NCBI RefSeq assembly: GCF_001280125.1
Contig: NZ_LGEG01000013.1
Location: forward strand, 1-64,000
DNA length: 64,000 nt
Direction: 5' to 3'
Origin: Streptomyces sp. NRRL F-6492
Lineage (GTDB): Bacteria > Actinomycetota > Actinomycetes > Streptomycetales > Streptomycetaceae
The position numbers were made by a program, and so were the translations under genes. Shown here piece after piece: positions 48,804-57,376 of this stretch (the stretch's first letter is position 1; every line of letters starts with the position of its first letter). Below the pieces are notes generated by a model. It made no database searches. It worked only from the letters and a program-made list of their open reading frames with translations, and had not been told where the DNA came from.

Positions 48804-50862
48804 GCTGAGGCGCTTCGGCAGGGGCAAGCTGCCGCGCGCCGCGCTCGTCGCGGTCCTGCTGCTGCCGCTGCTGTACGGCGCCCTGTACCTGTACTCGTTC
48901 TGGGACCCGTACGGCAGGCTCGACAAGATCCCCGTCGCCCTCGTCAACGAGGACCGGGGCGCCACCGCCGACGGCAAGGAGATCAACGCCGGCGACGACA
49001 TCACGAAGGGGCTCCTGGAGAGCGAGACCTTCGCGTGGCACCGGGTGAGCGACGAGGAGGCGCGCAGGGGCGTCGAGGACGGGACGTACTACCTGTCCCT
49101 GACCATGCCCGGCGACTTCAGCACCCGCATCGCCTCCAGCTCCGGCGACTCGCCCGAGACCGGCGCCCTGCGGGTGCGGACCAACGACGCGAACAACTAC
49201 ATCGTCGGGCAGATCTCCCGGACGGTCTTCTCCGAGGTGCGCACCGCGGCCTCCACCAAGTCCTCGCGCACCTTCCTCGACAAGATCTTCATCTCCTTCT
49301 CCGACATCCACGACGCCACCGAGAAGGCCGCCAAGGGCGCGGCCGACCTCAAGCAGGGCGTGGACAAGGCCAAGAAGGGCTCCAAGAGCCTGGCGGACGG
49401 CCTCGGGGACGCCAAGACCGGCAGCGGCGACCTGGCGGCGGGCATGAGGAAGCTCGACAAGGGCGCCAAGGACCTGGAGAGCGGCTCCCGCCGGGTCGCG
49501 GACGGCACGCAGACGCTCGCCGACAAGGTGAACGGCACCGCCGACAAGGTCCGCCCCTACCTGGCGAACAACGGCAGGTCGATCCGCGACACCGCCCGGC
49601 TGGCCTCCGACTCGGCCACCGCCGTCCAGCACAACCTCGACGTCCTGGTGAAGCGGGGCCCCCAGCTGCGCACCGCCGCGCACAAGGCCGACGAGGACAT
49701 GGCCGCGCTGCACCGCGAGGCCTGCGTGGAGGTCCCCGAGCCCGACGCGCGGGTGTGCAAGGTCCTGAAGCGGGCCGCGGTCACCGCCGGCGACGTGGCC
49801 GTCATCGCGGACGACGTGCACGAGCTGACCAAGGACAGCAACGGCGACCTGAAGACCCTGAACGCGCGCCTGGTCACGCTCAAGAAGCAGGCCGACGAGC
49901 TGGCCGCCCGCGCGCCGCACCTCGACGAGGACGTCGAGGGCGCCATCCGGAAGATCAACGAGCTGAACGCGGGCGCCCAGAAGGTCGCGGCGGGCGCGGC
50001 GAAACTGCACACCGGCGTCACCGAGGCGAAGACCGGCTCGGTGAACCTCGACGCCGGGGTCGGCAAGCTCAAGAAGGGCGCGGGCGACCTGGACGGCGGC
50101 CTGTTCAAGCTGGCCGACGGCTCCGGCGAGCTGGCCGGCGGGCTGCGCGACGGCGTCGCGCAGATCCCGGACTACGACCAGCAGGCCCGCGACAAGCGCA
50201 CGGAGGTCATGGCCGACCCGGTGCGGCTCGCCTCCCAGTCGATGCACAAGGCGCCGAACTACGGCACCGGTTTCGCCCCGTACTTCATCCCGCTCTCCCT
50301 CTGGGTCGGCGCGATGGTCGCGTACATGATCATCCAGCCGCTGAACCGGCGCGCGCTCGCCACGGGCGGTTCCGCCTGGCGGATCGCGCTCGCGGGCTGG
50401 CTCCCCGTGGCGGCGATCGGCCTCCTCCAGGTCGCGGCCCTGATGTCGGTGCTGCACTGGGGCCTCGGCCTCCAGATGGCGCGGGCCGCCGGCACGGTCG
50501 GCTTCCTGGCCCTGGTCACCTGCTGCTTCACCGCGATCGTCCAGTGGTTCAACGCCCGCTTCGGCGCGGCGGGCCGGATCCTGGTGCTCGCGGCCCTGAT
50601 GCTCCAGCTGACCTCGGCGGGCGGCACGTACCCCGTCCAGACCAGCCCGGCCTTCTTCAACGCGATCCACCCCTTCCTGCCGATGACGTACGTGGTGGAG
50701 TCGCTGCGCCGGCTGATCACGGGCGGCGGGCTCGAACCCGTCTGGCAGTCCTGCGCGGTCCTGACGGCGTTCACCGTGGGCGCCCTGGCCCTGACGGCCG
50801 TGTCGGCCCGCAGGCGGCAGGTCTGGACGCTGGACCGGCTCCACCCCGAACTGACCCTGTGA
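48775..50862 (+). CDS. YhgE/Pip family membrane protein (ABC-2 like)
   Basis: A 695-aa protein of the YhgE/Pip (phage infection protein) family. One N-terminal helix (about residues 20-42) is followed by a large extracellular part with VALVNEDRGA and long heptad-like repeats such as LADGLGDAKTGSGDL, and five membrane helices near the C-terminus (about 500-690). Related proteins are exporter permeases or type VII secretion components. Here an ATPase-like gene overlaps it, so the two may form one transporter. Substrate unknown. Confidence 0.92.
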   Translation: MRSPKLAALELRRFGRGKLPRAALVAVLLLPLLYGALYLYSFWDPYGRLDKIPVALVNEDRGATADGKEINAGDDITKGLLESETFAWHRVSDEEARRGVEDGTYYLSLTMPGDFSTRIASSSGDSPETGALRVRTNDANNYIVGQISRTVFSEVRTAASTKSSRTFLDKIFISFSDIHDATEKAAKGAADLKQGVDKAKKGSKSLADGLGDAKTGSGDLAAGMRKLDKGAKDLESGSRRVADGTQTLADKVNGTADKVRPYLANNGRSIRDTARLASDSATAVQHNLDVLVKRGPQLRTAAHKADEDMAALHREACVEVPEPDARVCKVLKRAAVTAGDVAVIADDVHELTKDSNGDLKTLNARLVTLKKQADELAARAPHLDEDVEGAIRKINELNAGAQKVAAGAAKLHTGVTEAKTGSVNLDAGVGKLKKGAGDLDGGLFKLADGSGELAGGLRDGVAQIPDYDQQARDKRTEVMADPVRLASQSMHKAPNYGTGFAPYFIPLSLWVGAMVAYMIIQPLNRRALATGGSAWRIALAGWLPVAAIGLLQVAALMSVLHWGLGLQMARAAGTVGFLALVTCCFTAIVQWFNARFGAAGRILVLAALMLQLTSAGGTYPVQTSPAFFNAIHPFLPMTYVVESLRRLITGGGLEPVWQSCAVLTAFTVGALALTAVSARRRQVWTLDRLHPELTL

Positions 50863-50905
50863 GACAGGGCCGGTGCCACCCGTGACACCTGTGAGAATCG
50901 ACCCC

Positions 50906-51514
50906 ATGGACAGCAGCAGCACCCGACGCCAGGCCACGCGCGCGAAGCTCTACGAGGCGGCCGTCACGCTCATCGCGGAGCAGGGCTTCTCCGCGACGAC
51001 GGTGGACGAGATCGCCGAGCGGGCCGGCGTGGCCAAGGGCACGGTCTACTACAACTTCAAGAGCAAGACCGAGCTCTTCGAGGAGCTGCTGCGCCACGGG
51101 GTGTCGCTGCTCACCGCCTCCCTGCGCTCGGCGGCCGAGGAGACCGCCGAACGCGGCGGGAGCCGGGTCGACGCGCTGGACGCGATGATCCGGGCGGGCC
51201 TCGTCTTCATCGACCGCTACCCGGCCTTCACCCAGCTGTACGTGGCCGAGCTCTGGCGCACCAACCGGGCCTGGAACTCCACGCTCCTGGTGGTCCGCCA
51301 GCAGGCGGTCGCGGTGGTCGAGGGGGTGCTGCGCGAGGGGGTCGAGGCCGGGGAGCTGAACGAGGAGATCGACGTCCAGCTGACGGCGGCGGCGCTCGTC
51401 GGCATGGTGCTCGTGGCGGCGCTCGACTGGCAGGCCTTCCAGAGCGAGCGCTCCCTCGACGACGTGCACGCGGCCCTCTCCCGGCTGCTGCACGGCCGGG
51501 TGGGCGGCCGCTGA
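50906..51514 (+). CDS. TetR family transcriptional regulator
   Basis: A 202-aa regulator. The helix-turn-helix lies at about residues 30-52 (TTVDEIAERAGVAKGTVYYNF), typical of TetR; that string is given here as TTVDEIAERAG plus VAKGTVYYNF. The ligand domain follows. The ATG at 50906 was preferred over a GTG at 50873. It is 43 bases after the YhgE gene on the same strand, so it probably regulates that operon through the palindrome at 47706-47731. Confidence 0.92.
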   Translation: MDSSSTRRQATRAKLYEAAVTLIAEQGFSATTVDEIAERAGVAKGTVYYNFKSKTELFEELLRHGVSLLTASLRSAAEETAERGGSRVDALDAMIRAGLVFIDRYPAFTQLYVAELWRTNRAWNSTLLVVRQQAVAVVEGVLREGVEAGELNEEIDVQLTAAALVGMVLVAALDWQAFQSERSLDDVHAALSRLLHGRVGGR

Positions 51515-51530
51515 GGCCCCGTCCGCCCTT

Positions 51531-51612
51531 CACGCGCACGCGTGGACACGAACCCCCGCTTTACAAGAGCGGTGCTTGAATCCTCCGGGAGCCACGCGCA
51601 CGCGTGGACACG
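51531..51612. repeat. pair of 20-bp direct repeats
   Basis: CACGCGCACGCGTGGACACG occurs at 51531-51550 and 51593-51612, 62 bases apart. Each contains the palindrome CACGCGTG. Between them is a small stem (51556-51560 and 51568-51572). Confidence 0.85.
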
Positions 51613-51633
51613 GAAAAGCACCCGGGCACGGAA

Positions 51634-51682
51634 AAGCCGGTGCGGCGAGGCTCGATCCCCCCGAGCCTCGCCGCACCGGCTT
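51634..51682. terminator. 21-bp hairpin downstream of the TetR operon
   Basis: Arms 51634-51654 and 51662-51682 pair perfectly around a 7-base loop, with A bases before and TT after. It would end the YhgE-TetR transcript, though it lies 120 bases past the TetR stop. That long spacer could itself be part of a small RNA. Confidence 0.85.
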
Positions 51683-51895
51683 CCCCGTGCGCCCCCGTAC
51701 CCCCGTACCGGAAGGCGCGCCCCGTGCCCCCGTGCCTTCCGTCACCGGCAGGCGCGCGGCCCCGTTCCGCCGCCCCGTGCCGGCGGTTCCGGAGCCGCGC
51801 CCCTTCCGTGGGCTCCACTCTCTCCTCCGGGGCCCGCCGGGCCCATCCGCGCGCCTACTCATCTCGCGCCCTAGGTACGCGTACTCAGTCCTGGT

Positions 51896-51901
51896 TACGA
51901 T
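51896..51901 (+). promoter_or_regulatory. -10 element of the DUF4126 gene, leaderless geometry
   Basis: TACGAT ends seven bases before the GTG start. No ribosome site is visible, so a leaderless message is likely. Confidence 0.55.
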
Positions 51902-51908
51902 CGCGGGC

Positions 51909-52547
51909 GTGTCCGTACTCCCCCTCGTGTTCACCAGCGGCTGGGCGAGCGGGATCAACGCCTACGCGGTGGTCCTGCTGTTCGGTCTGTTCGGCGCGAC
52001 CGGGCTGACCGACGAGGTGCCCGAGTCCCTGCAGCGCACCGACGTCCTCGTCGTCGCGGGCGTGCTGTTCCTGTGCGAGGCGGTGGCGGACAAGGTCCCG
52101 TACGTCGACTCGATGTGGGACTCCGTCCACACCGTGATCCGGCCGGTCGCGGGAGCCGTCGTCGGCGCCCTGCTCGCCGGGCAGGACGGGTCGCTGCCGG
52201 AGCTGGCGGCGGCCGCGGTCGGCGGTTCGACGGCCCTCCTGAGCCACTTCGTCAAGGCGGGGACGAGGATGGCGGTCAACACCTCGCCGGAGCCGTTCTC
52301 GAACATCGGGGTGAGCCTGGCGGAGGACCTCGGGGTGGCGGCGGTCGTCACCTTCGCGATCTTCCATCCGGTGGCGGCGGCGGTCGTCGCGGGCGTCCTG
52401 CTGCTGCTCGGCCTGGCCGTGGTGGCCTTCCTCGCGCGACGGATCCGCCGCTTCCTGCGCCGCAGGTCCCGGCGACGGGAGGAGAGGCGGCTCACCGCCG
52501 GGGCGCGCACCCCTCCCCCGCCCGACGACGGGCCGCGGCGCCCCTGA
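51909..52547 (+). CDS. DUF4126 membrane protein
   Basis: A 212-aa membrane protein of the DUF4126 family, with helices at about residues 5-30, 42-62, 78-100, 105-125 and 135-175, the family stretch TSGWASGINAYAV near the start and a basic C-terminal tail. Function is unknown. The GTG at 51909 is supported by the family N-terminus and the -10 box seven bases upstream. It lies 44 bases before the flavoprotein gene on the same strand. Confidence 0.88.
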   Translation: MSVLPLVFTSGWASGINAYAVVLLFGLFGATGLTDEVPESLQRTDVLVVAGVLFLCEAVADKVPYVDSMWDSVHTVIRPVAGAVVGALLAGQDGSLPELAAAAVGGSTALLSHFVKAGTRMAVNTSPEPFSNIGVSLAEDLGVAAVVTFAIFHPVAAAVVAGVLLLLGLAVVAFLARRIRRFLRRRSRRREERRLTAGARTPPPPDDGPRRP

Positions 52548-52578
52548 CCTCTCTCCCGGGGCCGCCGGAGGGGCCGGA

Positions 52579-52584
52579 TAGGCT
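52579..52584 (+). promoter_or_regulatory. -10 element of the flavoprotein gene, leaderless geometry
   Basis: TAGGCT ends seven bases before the ATG, the usual arrangement for leaderless Streptomyces genes. No ribosome site is present. Confidence 0.6.
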
Positions 52585-52591
52585 CGCCGGC

Positions 52592-54025
52592 ATGGCACGG
52601 ATTGTGGTGATCGGCGCGGGACTCGGCGCCATGGCGACGGCGGCCCGGCTGGCCGTGGCGGGCCACCGGGTGACGGTGTACGAGCGGGGGCCGGAGCACG
52701 GCGGAGCGGTGGGCCGGTTCGCGCGCGACGGCTTCGCCTTCGACACGGGCCCGGGGCTGCTGCACCTGCCCGCCGTCTACCGGGACCTGTTCGTCAAGAC
52801 GGGCAAGGAGCCCCTGGAGCGGTGCGTCACCCTGACGCAGGTCGATCCGGCGGCCCGTCACGTCTTCGCCGACGGCACGCGCGTGGACCTGCCGAACGCC
52901 TCCCGGGCCGGCACGGTCGCCGCCCTGGACGCGGCGCTCGGCGCGGGCGCGGGCGAGCGCTGGGGCGACTTCCTGACCCGGGCCCGCGAGGCCTGGGACC
53001 GCACCCGCCGGCCGCTCCTGGAGGAGCCGCAGCCGGCCGACCCGGCGCCGCTCGCCCGCGAGCCGTACCCGGCCCCGAAGGCGGGCCTGCTGCGCCGTCC
53101 GACGACGACGCTGGCGCAGGTCGGGGCGCGGGAGCTGCGCGACCCGCGGCTCGCCGCCCTCCTGGACGCGTACGCGTGGTCGTACGGCTTCGACCCGGCC
53201 GACGCCCCGGCCTCGGCCGCCGTCCTGCCGTACATGGAGCAGACCTTCGGCAGCTGGTACGTGGCGGGGGGCCTGCGGGCGCTCGCCGACGCGGTGTACG
53301 AGCGGTGCCGCGAGCGGCGGGTGGAGTTCGTCTTCGGCGCGCCGGTGGAGGACGTCCTGGAGGAGGACGGCCGGGCGGCCGGCGTGCGGCTGGCCGGGGG
53401 CGAGGAGGTCGCCGCCGACCACGTGGTGTCCGGGGCGCCGGTGCCCGCGCTCCACCGCGAGCACGTCGTCGCGTGGGAGCGGGGCGACGACCTGCCGCGC
53501 CACCAGGCCCTCGGCACGAGCCGGGTGACGGTCTGTCTGGCCCTGCGCGGGCCCCGGGAGGCGGGCGCGGTCCACCGCACGGTCGTGCACGCGGACGGCG
53601 GGCGGCCGGCGGTGACCGTGCTGCGCCCGGACGACCCGGCGCTGCGCCCGGACGCGGACCACGAGGCGGTGACGGTCACGGCGACGGTCCGCACCGCTCC
53701 GGAGCGGGAGTGGGAGGCGTTCGCCGACCGGATGGCGGAGGCGGCCGGGCGGGCGGTGCCGGGCCTCCGGGAGCGGCTGCTGTGGCGGCACGTGCGCACC
53801 CCGGAGGACGTGCGGCGGGACACCGGAGCGGCCGAGGTGCCCGGGCCCGCGCTGGCCGGGGCGGACGGGCGGCTGCTCCCGGCCGGGAACCGCTCGCCGC
53901 TGCCGGGCCTGTACTTCGCGGGCGGCTGGTCGCACCCGGGCGGCGGGCTCGCCCACGCGGGCATGTCGGGCGCGCTGGTGGCGGGACTGATCGTGGAGGG
54001 CGCGGACTTCCGCGGCTCGCGGTGA
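52592..54025 (+). CDS. phytoene desaturase-like FAD oxidoreductase
   Basis: A 477-aa flavoprotein. The FAD-binding loop is VVIGAGLGAMATAARLA (residues 4-20) followed by VYERGPEHGGAVGRF, and the C-terminal FAD site is LYFAGGWSHPGGGLAHAGMSG split over its conserved glycines. The family includes carotenoid desaturases and amine oxidases. No carotenoid genes are nearby, so the substrate is unknown. The start ATG is fixed by the Rossmann loop and by a -10 box seven bases upstream. Confidence 0.92.
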   Translation: MARIVVIGAGLGAMATAARLAVAGHRVTVYERGPEHGGAVGRFARDGFAFDTGPGLLHLPAVYRDLFVKTGKEPLERCVTLTQVDPAARHVFADGTRVDLPNASRAGTVAALDAALGAGAGERWGDFLTRAREAWDRTRRPLLEEPQPADPAPLAREPYPAPKAGLLRRPTTTLAQVGARELRDPRLAALLDAYAWSYGFDPADAPASAAVLPYMEQTFGSWYVAGGLRALADAVYERCRERRVEFVFGAPVEDVLEEDGRAAGVRLAGGEEVAADHVVSGAPVPALHREHVVAWERGDDLPRHQALGTSRVTVCLALRGPREAGAVHRTVVHADGGRPAVTVLRPDDPALRPDADHEAVTVTATVRTAPEREWEAFADRMAEAAGRAVPGLRERLLWRHVRTPEDVRRDTGAAEVPGPALAGADGRLLPAGNRSPLPGLYFAGGWSHPGGGLAHAGMSGALVAGLIVEGADFRGSR

Positions 54026-54068
54026 CGCGGCGCGTCCGCGGCGGGGCCGCGGACGCCGACCGCGTACC

Positions 54069-54896
54069 TCAGTACCGGTACTGCTGCTGGTCGTCCTGGT
54101 GCGGCTCGTGGCCGTACGGTCCCGGGGCCTGCTGCTGCGGCTCCGGCTCGGTGTCCCGCTGCTGCGGGACCCAGACCCCGCCGGGCGGGGTGTCGTAGGT
54201 GTACGAGGGGGCGTAGGGGTCGCCGTAGTACGAGCCGTACTGCTGGCCGTCCGTGCCCGGACCGATGTAGGGGTCGGAGTAGGCGGCGTACTGCTGCTGC
54301 CCGGCGGCCCCGTAGTCGTACCCCTGCTGGGGGGCGGGCTGCTCGTACCCCTGGCCGTATCCCTGGTCGTATCCCGCCGCGTGGGGGGCGTGGGCCGCCG
54401 GGTCGTAGCCGTGGTCGGCGGCGGGGGCGGTGTCGCGGCCGGTGTCGTAGACCCCGTACTGGCCGGTGTCGTCGGGCATCGGCAGGGGCTCGTAGACCGC
54501 CGTGCTCCCGGCGTCCGCCTCCGGGTGCTCCCCGGGGCCGTGGTGGCCGGCGTCCGACTCGTCGTAGGAGAGTCCGGTGACCTCCAGGGTGGGTCCGGCC
54601 CGGTCCGGCGCGCCGGACCTGCGGCGGCGGCTCGCGCCCGGGTTGCCGCCGATCGCCCAGCCGGTGGAGAAGCCGCGGCGGAACGAGAGCGTCACGTAGG
54701 TCTGGCCGACGGCGAAGGCGAGCGCGCCGGCGACGATCACCGGGACCGAGGGCAGCAGGACGCCCAGGACCACGAAGAGGAAGCCACAGAAGGCGAGCAC
54801 GCGCCAGCGCAGCCGCGCCTTGTACTGGAGGAGCACCTCCCCCAGCAGCCACAGCGCGACCACGCCGAACGCGATGTAGAGGACCGTCCACCCCAT
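54069..54896 (-). CDS. membrane protein with Tyr/Gln-rich tail
   Basis: A 275-aa protein. Two or three membrane helices fill residues 3-72. From about residue 90 the chain is low complexity and dominated by Tyr, Gln, Gly, Pro and Asp, with units such as YDQGYGQGYEQ. I do not recognise an enzyme motif. The tail resembles prion-like or phase-separating domains, so a scaffold role is possible. It is a single gene, starting 54 bases past the metF stop on the same strand. Confidence 0.85.
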   Translation of the reverse strand: MGWTVLYIAFGVVALWLLGEVLLQYKARLRWRVLAFCGFLFVVLGVLLPSVPVIVAGALAFAVGQTYVTLSFRRGFSTGWAIGGNPGASRRRRSGAPDRAGPTLEVTGLSYDESDAGHHGPGEHPEADAGSTAVYEPLPMPDDTGQYGVYDTGRDTAPAADHGYDPAAHAPHAAGYDQGYGQGYEQPAPQQGYDYGAAGQQQYAAYSDPYIGPGTDGQQYGSYYGDPYAPSYTYDTPPGGVWVPQQRDTEPEPQQQAPGPYGHEPHQDDQQQYRY

Positions 54897-54950
54897 GCCC
54901 CGCCGCCCCTCTCCACGGTCACCGCCGCGGGTCGGGGCGGGTACGACCGG

Positions 54951-55868
54951 TCACGACTGCTGGTGCAGTCCGAGATTCTCGTAGATCTCGAGTGTCGCGG
55001 TGGAGCTGTTGAGCGTGATGAAGTGCAGTCCGGGGACGCCCTCGGACAGCAGACGCGCGCAGAACTCCGTCGCGAACTCGATACCGATGGAGCGTACAGC
55101 GGCGGGATCGTCCTTGACGGCGAGGATGCGGTCTTTCACGCGCGCCGGGAAGGCGGCGTTGCTCAGCTGGGGCAGCCGGTCGAGGGTCTTCACGTTCACG
55201 ACGGGCATGACCTCGGGGATGATCGGGGTCTCGCAGCCCGCCTTGACCACGCTGTCGCGGAGCCGCAGGTAGTTCTCCGGGTCGAAGAACATCTGGGTGA
55301 TGGCGTAGTCGGCGCCCGCGCGGCACTTGTCCACGAAGTGCCGGACGTCCGTGTCCCAGTCGGTGGAGCGGGGGTGCATCTCGGGGAAGGCGGCGACGCC
55401 GACGCAGAAGTCGCCCGACTCCTTGATCAGCCGGACCAGGTCGGCGGCGTACCGGACCCCCTCCGGGTGCTCGATCCACTCGCCCAGCGGGTCGCCCGGC
55501 GGGTCGCCCCGGACGGCGAGCATGTTGCGGATGCCGGCGTCGGCGTACTGGCCGAGGATGTTGCGCAGCTCGGCGACGGACTGGTCGACGGCCGTGAGGT
55601 GCGCGACGGGGGTGAGCGTGCTGTCGGAGGCGATCTTCTGGGTGGCCTTCACCGTGCCGCCCCGGGTGGTGCCGCCGGCGCCGTAGGTCACGGAGACGAA
55701 GCTGGGGCCGACCGCCTCGACGCGGCGCATGGCCTTCCAGAGGGACTGCTCACCCTTCTCGGTCCGGGGCGCGTAGAACTCGAAGGAGTACGACGTGCCG
55801 CCGGAGGCGAGGATGTCGCGGACCGTGCGGGCGCGGTCCGAGCGGACGGAAGCGGTACCAAGGGCCAT
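54951..55868 (-). CDS. metF: methylenetetrahydrofolate reductase MetF
   Basis: A 305-aa TIM-barrel flavoprotein that reduces methylene-THF to methyl-THF for methionine synthesis. Family stretches are [41 protein letters not shown] and [11 protein letters not shown]. The start ATG follows a TAACCT -10 box (55875-55880) by six bases, so the message is probably leaderless. Divergence from thiE-side genes: all lie on the same strand, with thiE 124 bases further up. Confidence 0.96.
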   Translation of the reverse strand: MALGTASVRSDRARTVRDILASGGTSYSFEFYAPRTEKGEQSLWKAMRRVEAVGPSFVSVTYGAGGTTRGGTVKATQKIASDSTLTPVAHLTAVDQSVAELRNILGQYADAGIRNMLAVRGDPPGDPLGEWIEHPEGVRYAADLVRLIKESGDFCVGVAAFPEMHPRSTDWDTDVRHFVDKCRAGADYAITQMFFDPENYLRLRDSVVKAGCETPIIPEVMPVVNVKTLDRLPQLSNAAFPARVKDRILAVKDDPAAVRSIGIEFATEFCARLLSEGVPGLHFITLNSSTATLEIYENLGLHQQS

Positions 55869-55992
55869 ACCGGCAGGTTAGACGGGGTGCGGCGGGCCGC
55901 GTGTGCCGTGTCCGATCGGTGGACACTTTTTCGGACACGTTCCGGGCGGCGGGCCGTCGGCCGTCCGGGTCGTGGACACGGACCGGCCGGCC

Positions 55993-56646
55993 TCAGCCTC
56001 CGGCGCGCTCCCGGACGCGCTTGGCGAGGGCGGCGGTCGCGGCGGCCGGGTCGTCGGCCTCGGTGATCGCCCGGACGACGACGATCCGGCGCGCGCCCGC
56101 GTCCAGGACCTCGTCGAGGTTGGTCTCGTCGATGCCGCCGATGGCGAACCAGGGACGGTCCTGGGCCAGGCCCGCCGCGTACCGCACGAGGCCGAGCCCC
56201 GGCGCGTACCGTCCGGGCTTGGTGGGGGTGGGCCAGCAGGGGCCGGTGCAGAAGTAGTCCACGCCCGGCTCGGCGGCGGCCGCGGCCACCTCGGCCTCGG
56301 CGTGGCAGGAGCGGCCGATCAGGACCTCGTCGCCGAGGATCGCGCGGGCGGCGGGGACGGGGAGGTCGCCCTGGCCGAGGTGGAGGACGTCGGAGCCGAT
56401 GGCGTGGGCGACGTCGGCCCGGTCGTTCACGGCGAGGAGCCTGCCGTGCCGGCGGGCGGCGTCGGCGAGGACGGCGAGGTGCTCCAGCTCCTCGGCGGCC
56501 TCCATGCCCTTGTCGCGGAGCTGCACGACGTCCACGCCGGAGGAGAGCACGGCGTCGAGGAAGGCGGGCAGGTCGCCCTGGCGCTTCCGGGCGTCGGTGC
56601 ACAGGTAGAGCCGGGCGTCGGCGAGGCGCTCGCGAGGCGTGGGCAT
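55993..56646 (-). CDS. thiE: thiamine phosphate synthase ThiE
   Basis: A 217-aa TIM-barrel enzyme that joins the thiazole and pyrimidine parts to make thiamine phosphate. The substrate and phosphate sites are seen as [46 protein letters not shown] and [15 protein letters not shown]. The ATG at 56646 was chosen because the protein then starts like other ThiE; the frame upstream is only G+C-rich repeats. It is apart from the thiOSG operon and faces the other way. Confidence 0.95.
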   Translation of the reverse strand: MPTPRERLADARLYLCTDARKRQGDLPAFLDAVLSSGVDVVQLRDKGMEAAEELEHLAVLADAARRHGRLLAVNDRADVAHAIGSDVLHLGQGDLPVPAARAILGDEVLIGRSCHAEAEVAAAAAEPGVDYFCTGPCWPTPTKPGRYAPGLGLVRYAAGLAQDRPWFAIGGIDETNLDEVLDAGARRIVVVRAITEADDPAAATAALAKRVRERAGG

Positions 56647-56968
56647 GGGTGGGTTCCCCCCGTCGGTGTCGCGGGCGCCGCGACGGCCGGTCCCGGGGAC
56701 CGGCCGTCGCGACACCCGCTGATGGTGTCTTCGGTGCGCACCGGGCGGCGCGCGCCAGGCGGTACGTGTCGGGCGGCGTGCGCCCGGTGGCACATGCCGG
56801 ACCGCGCGCGCCGGGCGGCACGTGCCGTTCGGCGCCGCCGTCCGCCATCGTGCGCCGGGCGGTGCGCGTCAGGGCACGTACGTAGGGCGGCGCGCGCCGG
56901 ACCGCGTGCGCCGGGCGGTGTGCGTCAGGCCGTGTGCGCGGGGCGCCGCGCGCGCCGGACCGTGCGCG
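56647..56968. repeat. G+C-rich imperfect repeat region upstream of thiE
   Basis: The gap is built from variants of GCGCCGGGCGGTGCGCGTCAG and related pieces. The clearest pair is at about 56849-56873 and 56905-56929, 24 of 25 bases the same. No gene-like frame or riboswitch is visible, so thiE must be expressed from within or beyond it. Confidence 0.6.
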
Positions 56969-57334
56969 TCAGACGGCGAGCGCCTGGGCGCGGCGCTTCA
57001 CCTCCGTGCCGCGGTTCTCGCCGAGCGCCTGCGCGGGCGTGCCCGGCAGGCTCTCGTCCGGAGTGAAGAGCCACTCCAGCATCTCCTCGTCGGTGAAGCC
57101 GTCGTCCCGCAGCAGGGTCAGGGTCCCGGTGAGGCCCTTGACGACCTTGTCGCCCTGGATGAAGGCGGCGGGCACCTGAAGTGCGTTGTTCTCTCCGCGG
57201 CGCACGGCGATGAGCTGGCCCTCCTTGACCAGCTGCCGCACGCGCGTCACCTCGACATCGAGCATCTCCGCGATGTCGGGCAGGTAGAGCCAGGCGGGGA
57301 CGAGAGCATCGATCTTTGCGTCAATCTCGGTCAC
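56969..57334 (-). CDS. Rv2175c family DNA-binding protein
   Basis: A 121-aa protein with an N-terminal winged helix-turn-helix (about residues 15-55, LPDIAEMLDVEVTRVRQLV) and a C-terminal domain with LTLLRDDGFTDEEMLEWLF, both typical of the Rv2175c family. The mycobacterial member is phosphorylated by a Ser/Thr kinase, which is notable because a PASTA kinase gene lies 4 kb away. The GTG start fits the family N-terminus. Target genes unknown. Confidence 0.92.
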   Translation of the reverse strand: MTEIDAKIDALVPAWLYLPDIAEMLDVEVTRVRQLVKEGQLIAVRRGENNALQVPAAFIQGDKVVKGLTGTLTLLRDDGFTDEEMLEWLFTPDESLPGTPAQALGENRGTEVKRRAQALAV

Positions 57335-57376
57335 GTGACAAGCCTGCCATCCCCGACCGACAGCCGGTAGTCGGGC

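Larger units (their letters stand above)
51515..51908. other. intergenic region with repeats and a very stable hairpin
   Basis: The gap holds two exact 20-base direct repeats (51531-51550 and 51593-51612), a 21-bp hairpin (51634-51682) and further G+C-rich inverted repeats such as GGAAGGC/GCCTTCC near 51710-51750. No reading frame in it is gene-like. The last 15 bases hold the -10 element of the DUF4126 gene. Confidence 0.7.

Noticed and set aside
48448..50937. An 829-codon antisense frame across the YhgE gene
   Set aside because: Composition (Val, Gly, Arg, Asp repeats) is that of an antisense shadow and the plus-strand gene has a clear family match.
51556..51572. On the minus strand a stem-loop like a tRNA anticodon arm (loop CTTGTAA, anticodon TGT for Thr)
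   Set aside because: No D arm, no matching T arm and no 7-bp acceptor stem surround it, so it is not a tRNA gene.
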